A stretch of DNA of 42,488 nt from Mycolicibacter senuensis. GTDB lineage: Bacteria; Actinomycetota; Actinomycetes; Mycobacteriales; Mycobacteriaceae. Where the stretch lies: assembly GCF_003284925.1 (NCBI RefSeq), contig NZ_QMEX01000022.1, positions 1 through 42,488 of the forward strand, written 5' to 3'. Positions 8,824-17,651 of this stretch are shown here, piece by piece. Each line of letters starts with the position of its first letter. Position 1 is the first letter of the stretch. The position numbers and the translations under genes were made by a program. The notes under the pieces were generated by a model. The model was given only the letters and a program-made list of their open reading frames with translations, did not search any database and was not told where the DNA came from.

Positions 8824-8854
8824 CTTCCCGTTGAGGCTGAACCGGTGGCGGGAA
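8824..8854. terminator. possible weak bidirectional terminator hairpin
   Basis: CTTCCCG (8824-8830) can pair with CGGGAA (8849-8854) between the convergent DUF4229 and menA genes. The loop is long (18 nt) and there is no T-tract, so this is only a candidate. Confidence 0.25.
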
Positions 8855-8874
8855 AGCGCAAGTAACGTGCGCCC

Positions 8875-9753
8875 TCAGCTCAGCGTCAACGCGGTTGCCT
8901 CGGCGAGCGCCCACACCAGCATCGTCAATCCGGTATCGCGCAGCACCGGGATCAGCGCCACACCGCCCTGACCCGAGCGCACCGGGGCGATGGCCCGCAG
9001 CGCAAGCGGGATGGCGACGAACCCGGCCGCACACCACGGCGTGGCCCGCATCAGCGCGAACGTCAGCACGCCGGCCAGCGCGACCAGCAGCTGAAACAGC
9101 ACCCGGGTGCGGGCATCGCCCAGTCGCACCGCCAGCGTGATCTTGCCGGCCGGTTCATCGGTGGCGATGTCGCGCAGATTGTTGGCCACCAGCACCGCCG
9201 ACGACAGCGCGCCGACACCGACCGCCAGCACCACCCCGACCCAGTCCACCCGCAGTGCCTGGGTGTACTGGGTGCCCAGCACCGCCACCAGGCCGAAGAA
9301 CACGAACACCGCGATCTCGCCGAACCCGGCGTAGCCGTACGGCCGTGATCCGCCGGTGTAGAGCCACGCCCCGGCGATACAGGCCGCACCCACGGCCAGC
9401 AGCCACGGGGCGCTGGCCAGCGCCAGCGCCAGCCCGGCCAGCGCGCCGACCGACAGCGCGATGATCGCCGCCGTCAGCACCGCGCGCGGGCTGGCCAGCC
9501 GCGACCCCACCAGCCGCAGCGGGCCGGTCCGGTCGTCGTCGGTACCGCGGACGCCGTCGGAGTAGTCGTTGGCGAAGTTCACCCCGATGATCAGCGCCAC
9601 CGCGACCGTCAGCGCCAGCAGCGCCTTCCACCACACTGCGGCGCCCAGCCAGGCCGCCGCGCCGGTTCCGGCGACCACCGGGGCGATCGCATTGGGCAGG
9701 GTGCGGGGACGGGCGCCTTCGATCCACTGTGCAAAGCTGGCCCTTTCCGACAT
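8875..9753 (-). CDS. menA: 1,4-dihydroxy-2-naphthoate polyprenyltransferase
   Basis: MenA joins the polyprenyl tail to 1,4-dihydroxy-2-naphthoate in the membrane, giving demethylmenaquinone. The 292-residue protein is a UbiA-family enzyme with about nine helices. It has both aspartate-rich diphosphate/Mg sites: NDYSD at residues 62-66 and [10 protein letters not shown] near 191-200. The frame is open well upstream, but family similarity starts at the ATG at 9753, and an AAGGA site lies 8 nt before it. Length equals what I recall for Rv0534c. It is divergent from the MTA phosphorylase. The prenyl diphosphate substrate is probably supplied by grcC1, 22 kb away. Confidence 0.95.
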   Translation of the reverse strand: MSERASFAQWIEGARPRTLPNAIAPVVAGTGAAAWLGAAVWWKALLALTVAVALIIGVNFANDYSDGVRGTDDDRTGPLRLVGSRLASPRAVLTAAIIALSVGALAGLALALASAPWLLAVGAACIAGAWLYTGGSRPYGYAGFGEIAVFVFFGLVAVLGTQYTQALRVDWVGVVLAVGVGALSSAVLVANNLRDIATDEPAGKITLAVRLGDARTRVLFQLLVALAGVLTFALMRATPWCAAGFVAIPLALRAIAPVRSGQGGVALIPVLRDTGLTMLVWALAEATALTLS

Positions 9754-9837
9754 GGGCACGATCCTTGCATGCGGGTGGGGCTGACTTGCCCGGCGCTGAC
9801 GATGCAGCGCGAAGCGATGAGGAGGAAGCGGCGCAAT

Positions 9838-10614
9838 ATGCTGGGCGTGGTTGGCGGTAGCGGTTTCTACTCGTTCTTCGGTGACGACGCGCGCCGCGTG
9901 CAGTGCGACACCCCCTACGGCAAGCCCAGCGCCGAGATCGTGGTCGGCACCGTCGGCGGGCACGAGGTCGCGTTTCTGCCGCGCCACGGCGAACGACACG
10001 AGTATTCGGCGCACACCGTGCCGTATCGGGCGAACATGTGGGCGCTGCGCACGCTGGGGGTGCGGCGGATCCTCGCGCCCTGCGCGGTCGGCAGCCTGAC
10101 CCCGGAGTTGCCCCCCGGCTCGGTGGTGGTGCCCGATCAGCTGGTGGACCGCACCCGGGGCCGCGCCGACACCTATTTCGACGGCGGCGGCGTGCACGTC
10201 GAGTTCGCCGACCCGTACTGCCCGACGCTGCGCTCGGTGGTGACCGGCCTGCCCGACGTCGTCGACGGCGCCACCATGGTGGTGATCCAGGGCCCCCGAT
10301 TCTCCACCCGCGCCGAGAGCCAGTGGTTCGCCTCGGCCGGCTTCCGGCTGATCAACATGACCGGCTATCCCGAGGCGGTGCTGGCTCGTGAACTGGAAAT
10401 GTGTTATGCCGCAATCGCTTTGGTTACCGATCTGGACGCCGGTGTCGACGTCGGCAGCGGGGTGAAGGTCGTCGACGTCTTCGCGGAGTTCCAGAAGAAC
10501 ATCGAGCCGTTCAAAAAGCTGGTGCACCGGGGGATCGAACAGGTCGACGAAGAGCGCACCTGCACCCACTGCCTGCCTTACGAGGGCGTTGAGCTGCCGT
10601 TCGAGCTGCCCTGA
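9838..10614 (+). CDS. mtnP: S-methyl-5'-thioadenosine phosphorylase
   Basis: This 258-residue protein is in the purine nucleoside phosphorylase family, MTAP subgroup. It cleaves methylthioadenosine, a by-product of polyamine and related pathways, to adenine and methylthioribose-1-phosphate. Visible signatures are GVVGGSGFY at the N-terminus, [37 protein letters not shown] and VTDLDAG, and a C-terminal CTHC segment. The ATG at 9838 matches family starts. A GGAGG site lies 12 nt upstream, slightly far, and in-frame ATGs at 9802 and 9817 are alternatives. The position matches Rv0535, annotated as pnp in M. tuberculosis. Its last 37 bp overlap the convergent membrane-protein gene. Confidence 0.92.
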   Translation: MLGVVGGSGFYSFFGDDARRVQCDTPYGKPSAEIVVGTVGGHEVAFLPRHGERHEYSAHTVPYRANMWALRTLGVRRILAPCAVGSLTPELPPGSVVVPDQLVDRTRGRADTYFDGGGVHVEFADPYCPTLRSVVTGLPDVVDGATMVVIQGPRFSTRAESQWFASAGFRLINMTGYPEAVLARELEMCYAAIALVTDLDAGVDVGSGVKVVDVFAEFQKNIEPFKKLVHRGIEQVDEERTCTHCLPYEGVELPFELP

Positions 10615-12059
10615 ATCGACTCGTCGGCCGCCGAATCATCAGCGCCCCGGTAGATCTTCGGCCCGCCGGCTCGCACTGTGCGAGTCGATCCGGTCGACCG
10701 GAAGATCCGCGGGGTGGCGGGGTCGCCGGGTTTGGGGCGGTCGTCGGCCGGCAGCGCGAATCGGCCCGCGACGATCGTGACCAGCAGCGCACACAACGCC
10801 AGCCCGCACAGCATCACATCGAAGGTGCTGGTGATCTGCTGGGCGAGGCCGTTGCCGTACACCGGCTGCGCCAGGGAATCGGCCCGCTGCGAATCCGGCA
10901 GCCGCGGGGCCAGTCCGACACCGACCACGATGCGCGCGATCGTGAACCCGAACAGCACCGCGGCCACCGACCACAGGGCGGCCGCCGGAATCGACCGATT
11001 CGCCAGGTTGATCCGCAACCAGATCGCGACCGCCGCGGTCACCACGTCGAACGACGCCATCGCCGCGCTGTCATACGGCGAATACGGCAGACCCAGGCCG
11101 ACGGCGGCGACGAGGTCGTTGATGCGCATCAAAGCCGAGCCCAGGCACCAGACGATGATGAGCAGCAAGGTATTTCGTGTCGCTCCCAGCCAGGTCGCCG
11201 GTGATGCGTCGCGCAGCGCGGCCACCGCGAAGATCGCCGCCGTGGCCACCCACACCAGGTAACCTTCGAAACCGACACCCGCGGTGGAGGTGTTCTGCGC
11301 GATACCGTGAAAGCTGTCGATGAGCCGGCCCACCGGTAACACCCACACCAGCACACCGGCCAGCAGGGCGGCTCCCCCGAGCAGCACCACGCAGAGCTGT
11401 GATGCCTTGTCGCGACGCAGAATCCACCGTGATGCGGTGGCCACCGTGATCCACGCCACCGCCCCGTAGACCAGGGCGGTCGCGATGATGGCGGCGTGTG
11501 TCCTGCCGAAGTCGCTTGCCGAGTGCACATCGGGCACGGCGTAATGCACTCGCCAGTACAGGTTGAACAGCACGCTCCAGCCGGCCCCGGCGATCGCGGC
11601 GTCGCCGAGCAGGCGGGCGCCGCGCCTCCAGTACCGGACGGGACCGGCCAGCACCGGCTGCCCGGCCAGCACTGCGCCCGCGACGCCCAGCCAGGCGCCC
11701 GGGCCCACCCCCCCGGGCGCCCGGGAGGTGCCGCCGTACTGGATGGTCTGCACCACATCGGCGACCACCACGCCCAACACCAGCAGCAGGTAGGGCGCGC
11801 TGAGCAGTCGGCGCAGCCGCCCGGCCAGTGCGGGATCGGCGTGCGTTCCCAGGATCCCCCAGGGGCCGGCATAGGTGGCGGCCACCGAACCCAGTGCGAG
11901 CACGGTTACCGCGGCGAGCACGGCGAACAACCTGGTGTCGCTGCCGGGAATCCCGGCTCCGAAGTACAAACTCCAGGGCAGCGCCGGCGCAACGCACAGC
12001 AGCACCGCGGCGGTCACATCACGGCCGATGTTCCAGCGCCGGGTCGACTCGGCGATCAC
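10578..12059 (-). CDS. polytopic integral membrane protein (Rv0537c-like), function unknown
   Basis: This 493-residue protein has about eleven or twelve hydrophobic helices over residues 15-430 and a hydrophilic Ser/Pro/Arg-rich C-terminal tail of about 60 residues. I recognise it only as the equivalent of the integral membrane protein Rv0537c. No transporter or enzyme motif is visible. The GTG start at 12059 has a good AAGGTGAG site 6 nt upstream. The gene diverges from the Gly/Ser-rich protein gene with about 120 bp between them, and converges on the MTA phosphorylase with a 37-bp coding overlap. In M. tuberculosis galE3 lies between these two genes; it is missing here. Confidence 0.82.
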   Translation of the reverse strand: MIAESTRRWNIGRDVTAAVLLCVAPALPWSLYFGAGIPGSDTRLFAVLAAVTVLALGSVAATYAGPWGILGTHADPALAGRLRRLLSAPYLLLVLGVVVADVVQTIQYGGTSRAPGGVGPGAWLGVAGAVLAGQPVLAGPVRYWRRGARLLGDAAIAGAGWSVLFNLYWRVHYAVPDVHSASDFGRTHAAIIATALVYGAVAWITVATASRWILRRDKASQLCVVLLGGAALLAGVLVWVLPVGRLIDSFHGIAQNTSTAGVGFEGYLVWVATAAIFAVAALRDASPATWLGATRNTLLLIIVWCLGSALMRINDLVAAVGLGLPYSPYDSAAMASFDVVTAAVAIWLRINLANRSIPAAALWSVAAVLFGFTIARIVVGVGLAPRLPDSQRADSLAQPVYGNGLAQQITSTFDVMLCGLALCALLVTIVAGRFALPADDRPKPGDPATPRIFRSTGSTRTVRAGGPKIYRGADDSAADESIQGSSNGSSTPS

Positions 12060-12179
12060 CAGCTCACCTTAACCGCGCCGCGGCCGCGCACCGCTGATCA
12101 GCGGCTATCGAACCGCTTTGCTGTCGTCTTGCGCCGCTAAACTGGCTGATTGAAGCCGGTGGCGGAAGGAGGCGCGGGC

Positions 12180-14000
12180 ATGGATGTCGCGCTGGGCGTG
12201 TCGGTCACCGGCGCGCTGGCCCGCTTGGCACTGGTGGAATCGGACGCCTACGGCGATGCCGTGCTCGACGAGTCGATGCTCGACCTCACGCAGGATCCGG
12301 TCGCAACGCTGGCCGAGACGGTGATCGGCACGCACCGCATGCTGACCGACGAAGGTCATCGTCTGGCCGCCACCCGGCTGTGCTGGTCGGATGCGGCGTT
12401 GCTGGCCGAGCTTCGCCGGGCGCTCGACGAAGCCGGGGTCGAGAACGTCTCCGAGCAGTCGCAGGCGCGTTCGGCGGTGGCGTTGGCGCGCAATGCGCAG
12501 GGCGAGGATGGCGAGACGACGATGCTGCCAGCGCCCGATGGCGATGCGACGATGGCCGCACCGGCGGCGACTGCCGGTGAGCCGACGGCGGCCGCCCCGC
12601 TGCCCGGCATCGACCCGGCGGGCGGGGCGGCCACAATGGCGGAGCCGGCGACAGCGGGCGCCGAGCCCGAACAACAGCTGGCGTACTCGATGACCGATGA
12701 CGACTCCGAACTGTTGCCGGTGGAGTACGCCGAGGACGGCTACGGCGACTACGAGGCCTACGACGAATCCGGTGGCGACGACGAGCCCGAGGTGCTGCCG
12801 CCGCCGGTGGGCCGGGCCCTGCTGATCGGCAGTTCGGTCGGCGGGATTCTGGTGGCGGGGTGCGCCGCGCTGGCGGTAGCCGTCACCGTCGGCATCCGCC
12901 CGACCGCCGCGGCCACCCAGGTGGAGCCACCGGTGTTGGCGCAGCCACTGCAGCCGCAACCGGTGCCGGGCAACTTCATTCCTGCGCTGCCGGCCCCGAA
13001 GCCTCCGCCCATGCCGGCTCCGCGGGCACCCGCACCCAATCCCGTTGTTGCTCCCGTGGATCCGGTGCCGCCGGCCGCGGTTGCCCCACCCCCGGTGGTG
13101 CCCGCGCCGTCGGGCCCTGCGATGATCCCGTTCCCGATTCCGATCCCGATCATCCCCGGGCCCATTGACGGTGGCCGCGGTGGGTTGGGTGGTTCGGGTC
13201 GCGATGGTGCTGGCGCCGGCGGTACCGGCGGTATCGGCGGGGGAGACATCGGTTCCGGTGGCGGTGAAACCGGCAGCGGTCATTCCGGCGGCAGTGCCGG
13301 TTCCGGTGGAGATGCGGGCTCCGGGAGTACCGGTTCCAGCGGAGATGCCGGGTCCGGGGACACCAGCTCGGGCGGCGATGCCGGCTCCGGGGGCACCGGC
13401 TCCGGCGGTACTGGCGCCGGTGACGAGTCGGGCTCCGGCGGCACCGGCTCCGGTGGAAGCGGTTCGGGCGGAAGTGGTTCCGGGAGCAGCGATTCCGGCG
13501 CCGACGATTCCGGTGGAAGCCACTCCGGTGGTACCGGCACGGGCGGCGACGACAGTGGCTCTGGCAGCAACCCGGGCGGCTCTGGCAGTAACCCGGGCGG
13601 GTCGGGCAGTGACTCGGGTGACAGCGGGGCGGGTGGGCATAGCGGTAGTTCCGGCGGTAGCTCTTCCGGGTCAGGCGGCAACGGCTCGGGCAGCGACTCA
13701 GGCGGCACCGGGTCCGGCAGTACGGGGTCCGGCAGTACCGGGTCCGGTGGCGATGGCTCGGGCAGTAGTCCGGGTGGCTCCACCGGCGGTTCGGGTAGTG
13801 ACACGGGTGGCTCGGGGAGTAGTGGTTCCGGGGGTAGCTCGGGTGGTTCGGGCAGTGGCTCCAGTGGTTCTGGGGGCGGGTCCGGTTCCTCGGGGGCGAG
13901 CGGTGGCTCCGGTGGCTCCGGGAGCAGCGCCGGCGGTTCAAGCAGCGGTTCCAGCGGTGGTTCGAGCGGTGGTTCGTCGGGCGGCAGCGGCGGCGACTGA
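12180..14000 (+). CDS. membrane-anchored protein with DUF7159-like N-domain and long Gly/Ser-rich tail
   Basis: This 606-residue protein has four parts. Residues 1-105 start MDVALGVSVTG and resemble the mycobacterial N-terminal domain called DUF7159. Residues 110-210 are acidic and low in complexity. One transmembrane helix spans about 212-239. The outside portion begins with a Pro-rich stretch (250-330) and ends with about 275 residues made almost only of Gly, Ser, Thr, Asp and Asn. It sits where Rv0538 lies, whose tail I recall as Pro/Thr-rich. The ATG at 12180 has an AAGGAGG site 7 nt upstream. A surface or cell-wall-spanning role is an inference from the topology. Confidence 0.8.
   Translation: MDVALGVSVTGALARLALVESDAYGDAVLDESMLDLTQDPVATLAETVIGTHRMLTDEGHRLAATRLCWSDAALLAELRRALDEAGVENVSEQSQARSAVALARNAQGEDGETTMLPAPDGDATMAAPAATAGEPTAAAPLPGIDPAGGAATMAEPATAGAEPEQQLAYSMTDDDSELLPVEYAEDGYGDYEAYDESGGDDEPEVLPPPVGRALLIGSSVGGILVAGCAALAVAVTVGIRPTAAATQVEPPVLAQPLQPQPVPGNFIPALPAPKPPPMPAPRAPAPNPVVAPVDPVPPAAVAPPPVVPAPSGPAMIPFPIPIPIIPGPIDGGRGGLGGSGRDGAGAGGTGGIGGGDIGSGGGETGSGHSGGSAGSGGDAGSGSTGSSGDAGSGDTSSGGDAGSGGTGSGGTGAGDESGSGGTGSGGSGSGGSGSGSSDSGADDSGGSHSGGTGTGGDDSGSGSNPGGSGSNPGGSGSDSGDSGAGGHSGSSGGSSSGSGGNGSGSDSGGTGSGSTGSGSTGSGGDGSGSSPGGSTGGSGSDTGGSGSSGSGGSSGGSGSGSSGSGGGSGSSGASGGSGGSGSSAGGSSSGSSGGSSGGSSGGSGGD
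13170..13997 (+). repeat. Gly/Ser-coding low-complexity region
   Basis: Degenerate short repeats of the GGTTCCGGTGGC type encode GSGG, SGGS and GSGSGG units through to the stop codon. Third positions vary, so the bias is selected at protein level and is not only a DNA expansion, but slippage in length is likely. Confidence 0.8.
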
Positions 14001-14020
14001 CCCCCGGTGAGCGTCCCACC

Positions 14021-15121
14021 TCAACGAGAGAACTGCCGCACCAACGATTTCCGATCCAGTTTTCCGATCCCGCGGCGAGGCAATGCGGCGACGATGTGCA
14101 GCTCACGCGGTGCCGCGGTGGCGTCCAGAGACCCCGCGATGTGAGCGCGCAGCGCCGCCAGCGTCGGCGGCTCGGCGCCGGCCACCACCACCGCGGCCAC
14201 CACGCGCTGGCCCAACCGATCGTCGGGGACCCCGAACACCGCACAGTCGGCCACCGCGGGATGGGTCGACAGCACGGCTTCGACCGGTCCGGGCAACACG
14301 GTCAGCCCGCCGGTGCTGATCGCATCATCGGCGCGCCCGAGCACACTCAGACGTCCCGAAGAATCCAGCGCCCCAATGTCATTGGTGTGGAACCAGCCCG
14401 GCTCGGCGAACGGGTCCGGGTCGACGGGATTGCGGTAGCCGCGGGCCAGTGTCGGCCCGCCGAGCGCGATCCGGCCGTCGCCGCCGATACCCACCCGCAC
14501 GCCGGACAGCGGCACGCCGTCATAGACGCAGCCGCCGGCAGTCTCGCTCATGCCGTAGGTGCGCACCACCCGCACGCCCGCGGCCGCTGCGGCATCCAGA
14601 ATCGGTTGCGGCGCCGGCCCGCCGCCCAGCAGCACCGCATCGAGTTCTGCCAGCGCGGCCGTCGACGCGGGAGCCTCCAGCGCCTTGGCGAGTTGAGTCG
14701 CCACCAGCGAGGTGTAACGCCGCCCGGACCCGAGTTCGGCAACCGCGGCCGGCAACTGCTCGACATCGAAACCCGTTGCCACGTCGATCTGCACCGGCGT
14801 GGTACCGGCCAGCAGGCTGCGCACCACGACCTGGATTCCGGCGATGTGGTGCGGCGGTAACGCCAGCAGCCAGCGGCCCGGACCACCCAACCGGTTCTCG
14901 GTGGCTGTCGCGCTGGCCCGCAGCGCCGCGCCGGTCAACAGTGCTCCTTTGGGTGCCCCGGTGGTCCCCGACGTCGTCACCACCAGTGCGACATCGTCGT
15001 CGACGGGCTCACCGACCCGCAAGGCCGCCAGAATCGAGGGGTCGCCGTCGGCGGCGACCGGTGTCAGCGCGGCGCTGTGGCCGTCGAGAACGTCCTGCAG
15101 GGCGGCCAGCAGCGTCGACAC
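14021..15121 (-). CDS. menE: o-succinylbenzoate-CoA ligase
   Basis: MenE activates o-succinylbenzoate to its CoA thioester using ATP, feeding MenB. The 366-residue protein is a short member of the ANL adenylating family. It has the P-loop TTSGTTGAPKG (about residues 49-59), the YGMSETAGG motif, the GWFHTNDIG motif and the C-terminal catalytic lysine in GIGKLDRKSL (about 354). The GTG at 15121 is the only standard start after an in-frame stop, but it lacks a clear ribosome site. The upstream codons also read like protein (AVLRAL), so a CTG start is possible. It ends 20 bp from the convergent Gly/Ser-rich gene. Position matches Rv0542c. Confidence 0.92.
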   Translation of the reverse strand: MSTLLAALQDVLDGHSAALTPVAADGDPSILAALRVGEPVDDDVALVVTTSGTTGAPKGALLTGAALRASATATENRLGGPGRWLLALPPHHIAGIQVVVRSLLAGTTPVQIDVATGFDVEQLPAAVAELGSGRRYTSLVATQLAKALEAPASTAALAELDAVLLGGGPAPQPILDAAAAAGVRVVRTYGMSETAGGCVYDGVPLSGVRVGIGGDGRIALGGPTLARGYRNPVDPDPFAEPGWFHTNDIGALDSSGRLSVLGRADDAISTGGLTVLPGPVEAVLSTHPAVADCAVFGVPDDRLGQRVVAAVVVAGAEPPTLAALRAHIAGSLDATAAPRELHIVAALPRRGIGKLDRKSLVRQFSR

Positions 15122-15159
15122 CGCGTCATCGGCTGGGACGACCAGCGCACGCAGGACGG

Positions 15160-15462
15160 CTATGGCGTGCCTCCGCCGCTGGCGGCGTCATCGAGCAGCC
15201 AGCCCTTGGCGGCCAACCGCTCCCGCACCCGCTCCACATCTTCTTGGGCGGGCAGTTCGTTGGTGAGTCGGGCGATCAGCACCCCGATGTCGATGTGGTC
15301 GAATTCGCCCCGCCCGATCAGCTCGCCGGCGACGGCCTTGACCTCGTCGTTGGTCAGCCGCCGTGACAGCAGTGCCAGCAGCGGGATGTAGTCGGTCTGC
15401 GGGACACCGTCGGGATATCCGGCGCGCAGCCAGGCGACGATCGAGGTGAGAAATTTGTTCAT
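15160..15462 (-). CDS. DUF3349 family small protein
   Basis: This 100-residue soluble protein matches the DUF3349 family and Rv0543c, for which I recall a solved helical structure but no function. Visible features are GYPDGVPQTDYIPLLALL near the N-terminus and a second helical half ending RERLAAKGW. The tail is Gly-rich. It lies between a small membrane protein and menE, all on the minus strand, 38 bp upstream of the menE start, so it is probably co-transcribed with menE. Family members are near-universal in mycobacteria. Confidence 0.85.
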   Translation of the reverse strand: MNKFLTSIVAWLRAGYPDGVPQTDYIPLLALLSRRLTNDEVKAVAGELIGRGEFDHIDIGVLIARLTNELPAQEDVERVRERLAAKGWLLDDAASGGGTP

Positions 15463-15551
15463 CTCGCGTCACCTTTCCCGCGTCGCCGATCGAACATGTC
15501 CGCGACCGATATTACGGGTACCAAGCCAGGGAAGGCGGCGCGCGAGCCGGG

Positions 15552-15833
15552 CTACTGGGGCTTGGCTCCCAGCAGGTACCAACCGAAGTGATGACCCAGA
15601 AAGTCGCGGGCGACGAACAGCACCCCGACGACCGCCACGACCAACACCAGCAGGAAGATCGCCCAGCTGACCGCGATCAGCAGCGGCCGCCGGACGCCGA
15701 CCTCGCCGGCGCCACCGTGGGCGGCGACATTGATTCGCGTGGCGACTGCGAACAGCGCGGGCAGCGCGGCGCCGACCAGCAGCCCGAAGACCAGAATCTT
15801 CAGGGTGGCGGCGTAGTTGAACCACTCGCTCAT
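15552..15833 (-). CDS. small membrane protein downstream of pitA (Rv0544c-like)
   Basis: This 93-residue protein has two hydrophobic helices, about residues 11-32 and 50-72. A short basic loop separates them, and a C-terminal segment ends GWYLLGAKPQ. The ATG at 15833 overlaps the pitA stop by 4 bp (ATGA), so it is translationally coupled to the phosphate transporter and may assist it. It corresponds in size and place to Rv0544c. A longer reading frame runs upstream through pitA in another frame but has no protein-like character there. No catalytic motif is seen. Confidence 0.82.
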   Translation of the reverse strand: MSEWFNYAATLKILVFGLLVGAALPALFAVATRINVAAHGGAGEVGVRRPLLIAVSWAIFLLVLVVAVVGVLFVARDFLGHHFGWYLLGAKPQ

Positions 15834-17110
15834 GAGCGGATGGTTTCGCGCGTGCTGGCGTCGCCGGCCGGGACGATGGTCAGCTGCGGCGCCTGGGGCC
15901 CGGTCTCGAATGCCGACCGCAGGGCCTGCTCGACCAGCGGGGCGTCCGCGGGAAGTGGCACATGGCTGGGCGCGGACAGGCCGCCGGTCAGGCTGCCCTC
16001 CCATTCGGCGTTGACGTTGTGGTGGTCGATGCGTGCTCGGCGCGACCGCAGCCAGATCGCCAGCACCACGGTGATCAGCAGCGTCACGCCGACGCCGATC
16101 CCGAGGTAGCCGCCGATGCCGTGCACGATGCCGTAGGCGCCTGCGCCGACACCGCCGGCCATCGGCAGCGTCACCAGCCACGCCGACACCATTCGTCCGG
16201 CGACACTCCAACGCACCTGGGCGCCCGGCTTACCGACACCGCTGCCCAGCACCGACCCGGTGGCGACCTGAGTGGTCGACAGCGAGTACCCGAAGTGGCT
16301 GGACAACAAGATGACCGAGGCGGCGGCCGACTCGGCGGCCATGCCCTGCGGCGGCTTGATCTCGACCAGGCCCTTGCCCAGCGTGCGGATGATGCGCCAG
16401 CCTCCGGTGTAGGTGCCGGCCGCCATCGCGAGCGCACAGCTGACGATCACCCACAGCGGCGGCAGCGTCGCCGACGTGCTGACCGCGCCGTAGGACATCA
16501 GGGCCAGGAAGATCACGCCCATGGTCTTCTGGGCGTCGTTGGTGCCGTGCGCCAACGACACCAACGCGGCCGAGCCGATCTGGCCGCGCTGAAACACCTT
16601 CTCGGACTTGCGCTCGTCGACGCCGCGGGTGATGCGGTACACCAGCCAGGTGCCGACGGAGGCGATCACGGTGGCGATCACGGTGGCCACCACGGCCGGA
16701 ATCAGCACCTTGGACACCACGCCGCTCCAGATCACCCCGTGCGCGCCTACGGCGGCGATCATCGCACCCACGATGCCGCCGATCAGGGCGTGCGAGGAGC
16801 TGGACGGAATGCCCAGCAGCCAGGTCAGCAGGTTCCACACGATGCCGCCGACCAGGCCGGCGAAAACCAGTTCCAGGGTCACCAGGTGGGCGTCCACCAG
16901 TCCTTTGGCAATCGTCGCCGCCACCGCGGTCGACAGGAAGGCGCCGATCAGGTTCAGGCAGGCCGACATGGTGACGGCGGCCTTGGGCTTGAGCGCCCCG
17001 CTGGCGATCGACGTCGCCATGGCGTTGCCGGTGTCATGAAATCCGTTGGTGAAGTCGAAGCCGAGCGCCGTGATCACCACGATGATCAAAAGGAACAGAT
17101 CAAGGCTCAC
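15830..17110 (-). CDS. pitA: low-affinity inorganic phosphate transporter (PHO4/Pit family)
   Basis: PitA imports phosphate, usually as a metal-phosphate complex driven by the proton gradient. The 426-residue membrane protein has the duplicated PHO4 signature: GFDFTNGFHDTGNAMAT near residue 20 in the first half, and SLAHGTNDAQKTMG in the second. About ten helices are expected. The C-terminal 80 residues are hydrophilic after the last helix. The ATG at 17110 follows about 106 bp of DNA with no gene. It is followed at a 4-bp overlap by a small membrane protein. Position matches Rv0545c. Confidence 0.94.
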   Translation of the reverse strand: MSLDLFLLIIVVITALGFDFTNGFHDTGNAMATSIASGALKPKAAVTMSACLNLIGAFLSTAVAATIAKGLVDAHLVTLELVFAGLVGGIVWNLLTWLLGIPSSSSHALIGGIVGAMIAAVGAHGVIWSGVVSKVLIPAVVATVIATVIASVGTWLVYRITRGVDERKSEKVFQRGQIGSAALVSLAHGTNDAQKTMGVIFLALMSYGAVSTSATLPPLWVIVSCALAMAAGTYTGGWRIIRTLGKGLVEIKPPQGMAAESAAASVILLSSHFGYSLSTTQVATGSVLGSGVGKPGAQVRWSVAGRMVSAWLVTLPMAGGVGAGAYGIVHGIGGYLGIGVGVTLLITVVLAIWLRSRRARIDHHNVNAEWEGSLTGGLSAPSHVPLPADAPLVEQALRSAFETGPQAPQLTIVPAGDASTRETIRS

Positions 17111-17216
17111 CAGAGCATCACAGCGTCAATTCTGGCGGCCGCTTGGGTCGTTGTCGAACGTTCACGCTGGCGAAATGCGGGTGTACGCCGAGACGTTTCG
17201 AAGTGTTTGCCTGCCG

Positions 17217-17627
17217 TTAACCTTCGGATTCGGCGCGGTTGTCCTGGCGGGTGTCGCGGCGCAGCGGGTGATTGGCGGGCACCTCCACGAAAATCAGCGT
17301 GACGCCGTCGGGGTCGGTGACATGCATCTCATGCAGCCCCCACGGCTCCCGGCGTGCTTCGCGGGCGATCGGCACGCCCCGGCCCTCCAGTTCGGCCTGG
17401 GTGGCCGCGACGTCGCGCACCTGCAGCCACAGCGCGCCGGGAAACGACGCCCCCGGACGTTCCGGGCCGCCGTGACCGGCCAGCTCGATCAGTGACTGCC
17501 CGGCGTAGAACACCATCCCGGCGCCGTAATCACGCGCGATCGCCAGTCCGATCTCGTCGCGGTAGAACCGCAGCGAACGCTGGTAGTCGGCCGGTCGCAG
17601 CAGCACCCGGCTGGCTAGGACCTCCAC
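17217..17627 (-). CDS. glyoxalase/bleomycin-resistance (VOC) fold protein
   Basis: This 136-residue protein is a single vicinal oxygen chelate domain. It begins MEVLASRVLLRPADYQRSL, has WLQVRDVAATQAEL in the middle, and ends with the typical MHVTDPDGVTLIFVEV strand carrying a likely metal-ligand Glu. Family members include glyoxalases, dioxygenases and drug-binding proteins, so the reaction cannot be assigned. It lies 24 bp downstream of an SDR gene on the same strand, so the two are probably co-transcribed. It matches the position of Rv0546c. Confidence 0.87.
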   Translation of the reverse strand: MEVLASRVLLRPADYQRSLRFYRDEIGLAIARDYGAGMVFYAGQSLIELAGHGGPERPGASFPGALWLQVRDVAATQAELEGRGVPIAREARREPWGLHEMHVTDPDGVTLIFVEVPANHPLRRDTRQDNRAESEG

Positions 17628-17651
17628 GAGCTCTCCATGGCCTCGTGTCTA

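Noticed and set aside
9754..10569. Long upstream extension of the menA frame
   Set aside because: It runs antisense through the MTA phosphorylase; MenA similarity and length begin at the ATG at 9753.
12105..13640. 511-residue minus-strand open frame opposite the Gly/Ser-rich protein gene
   Set aside because: It is the shadow of the Gly/Ser codon bias: composition is only Arg, Gly, Ala and Thr, there is no domain, and the plus-strand gene has a strong ribosome site and a recognised N-terminal domain.
13170..13997. Gly/Ser-coding repeats considered as a PE_PGRS gene or a CRISPR-like array
   Set aside because: No PE domain precedes it, the units are short and degenerate with no spacers, and the frame is continuous with a membrane protein.
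15490..15505. LexA-like half site TCGAAC upstream of the DUF3349 gene
   Set aside because: Only the left half matches; the right half has about three of six bases, below what I would accept for an SOS box.
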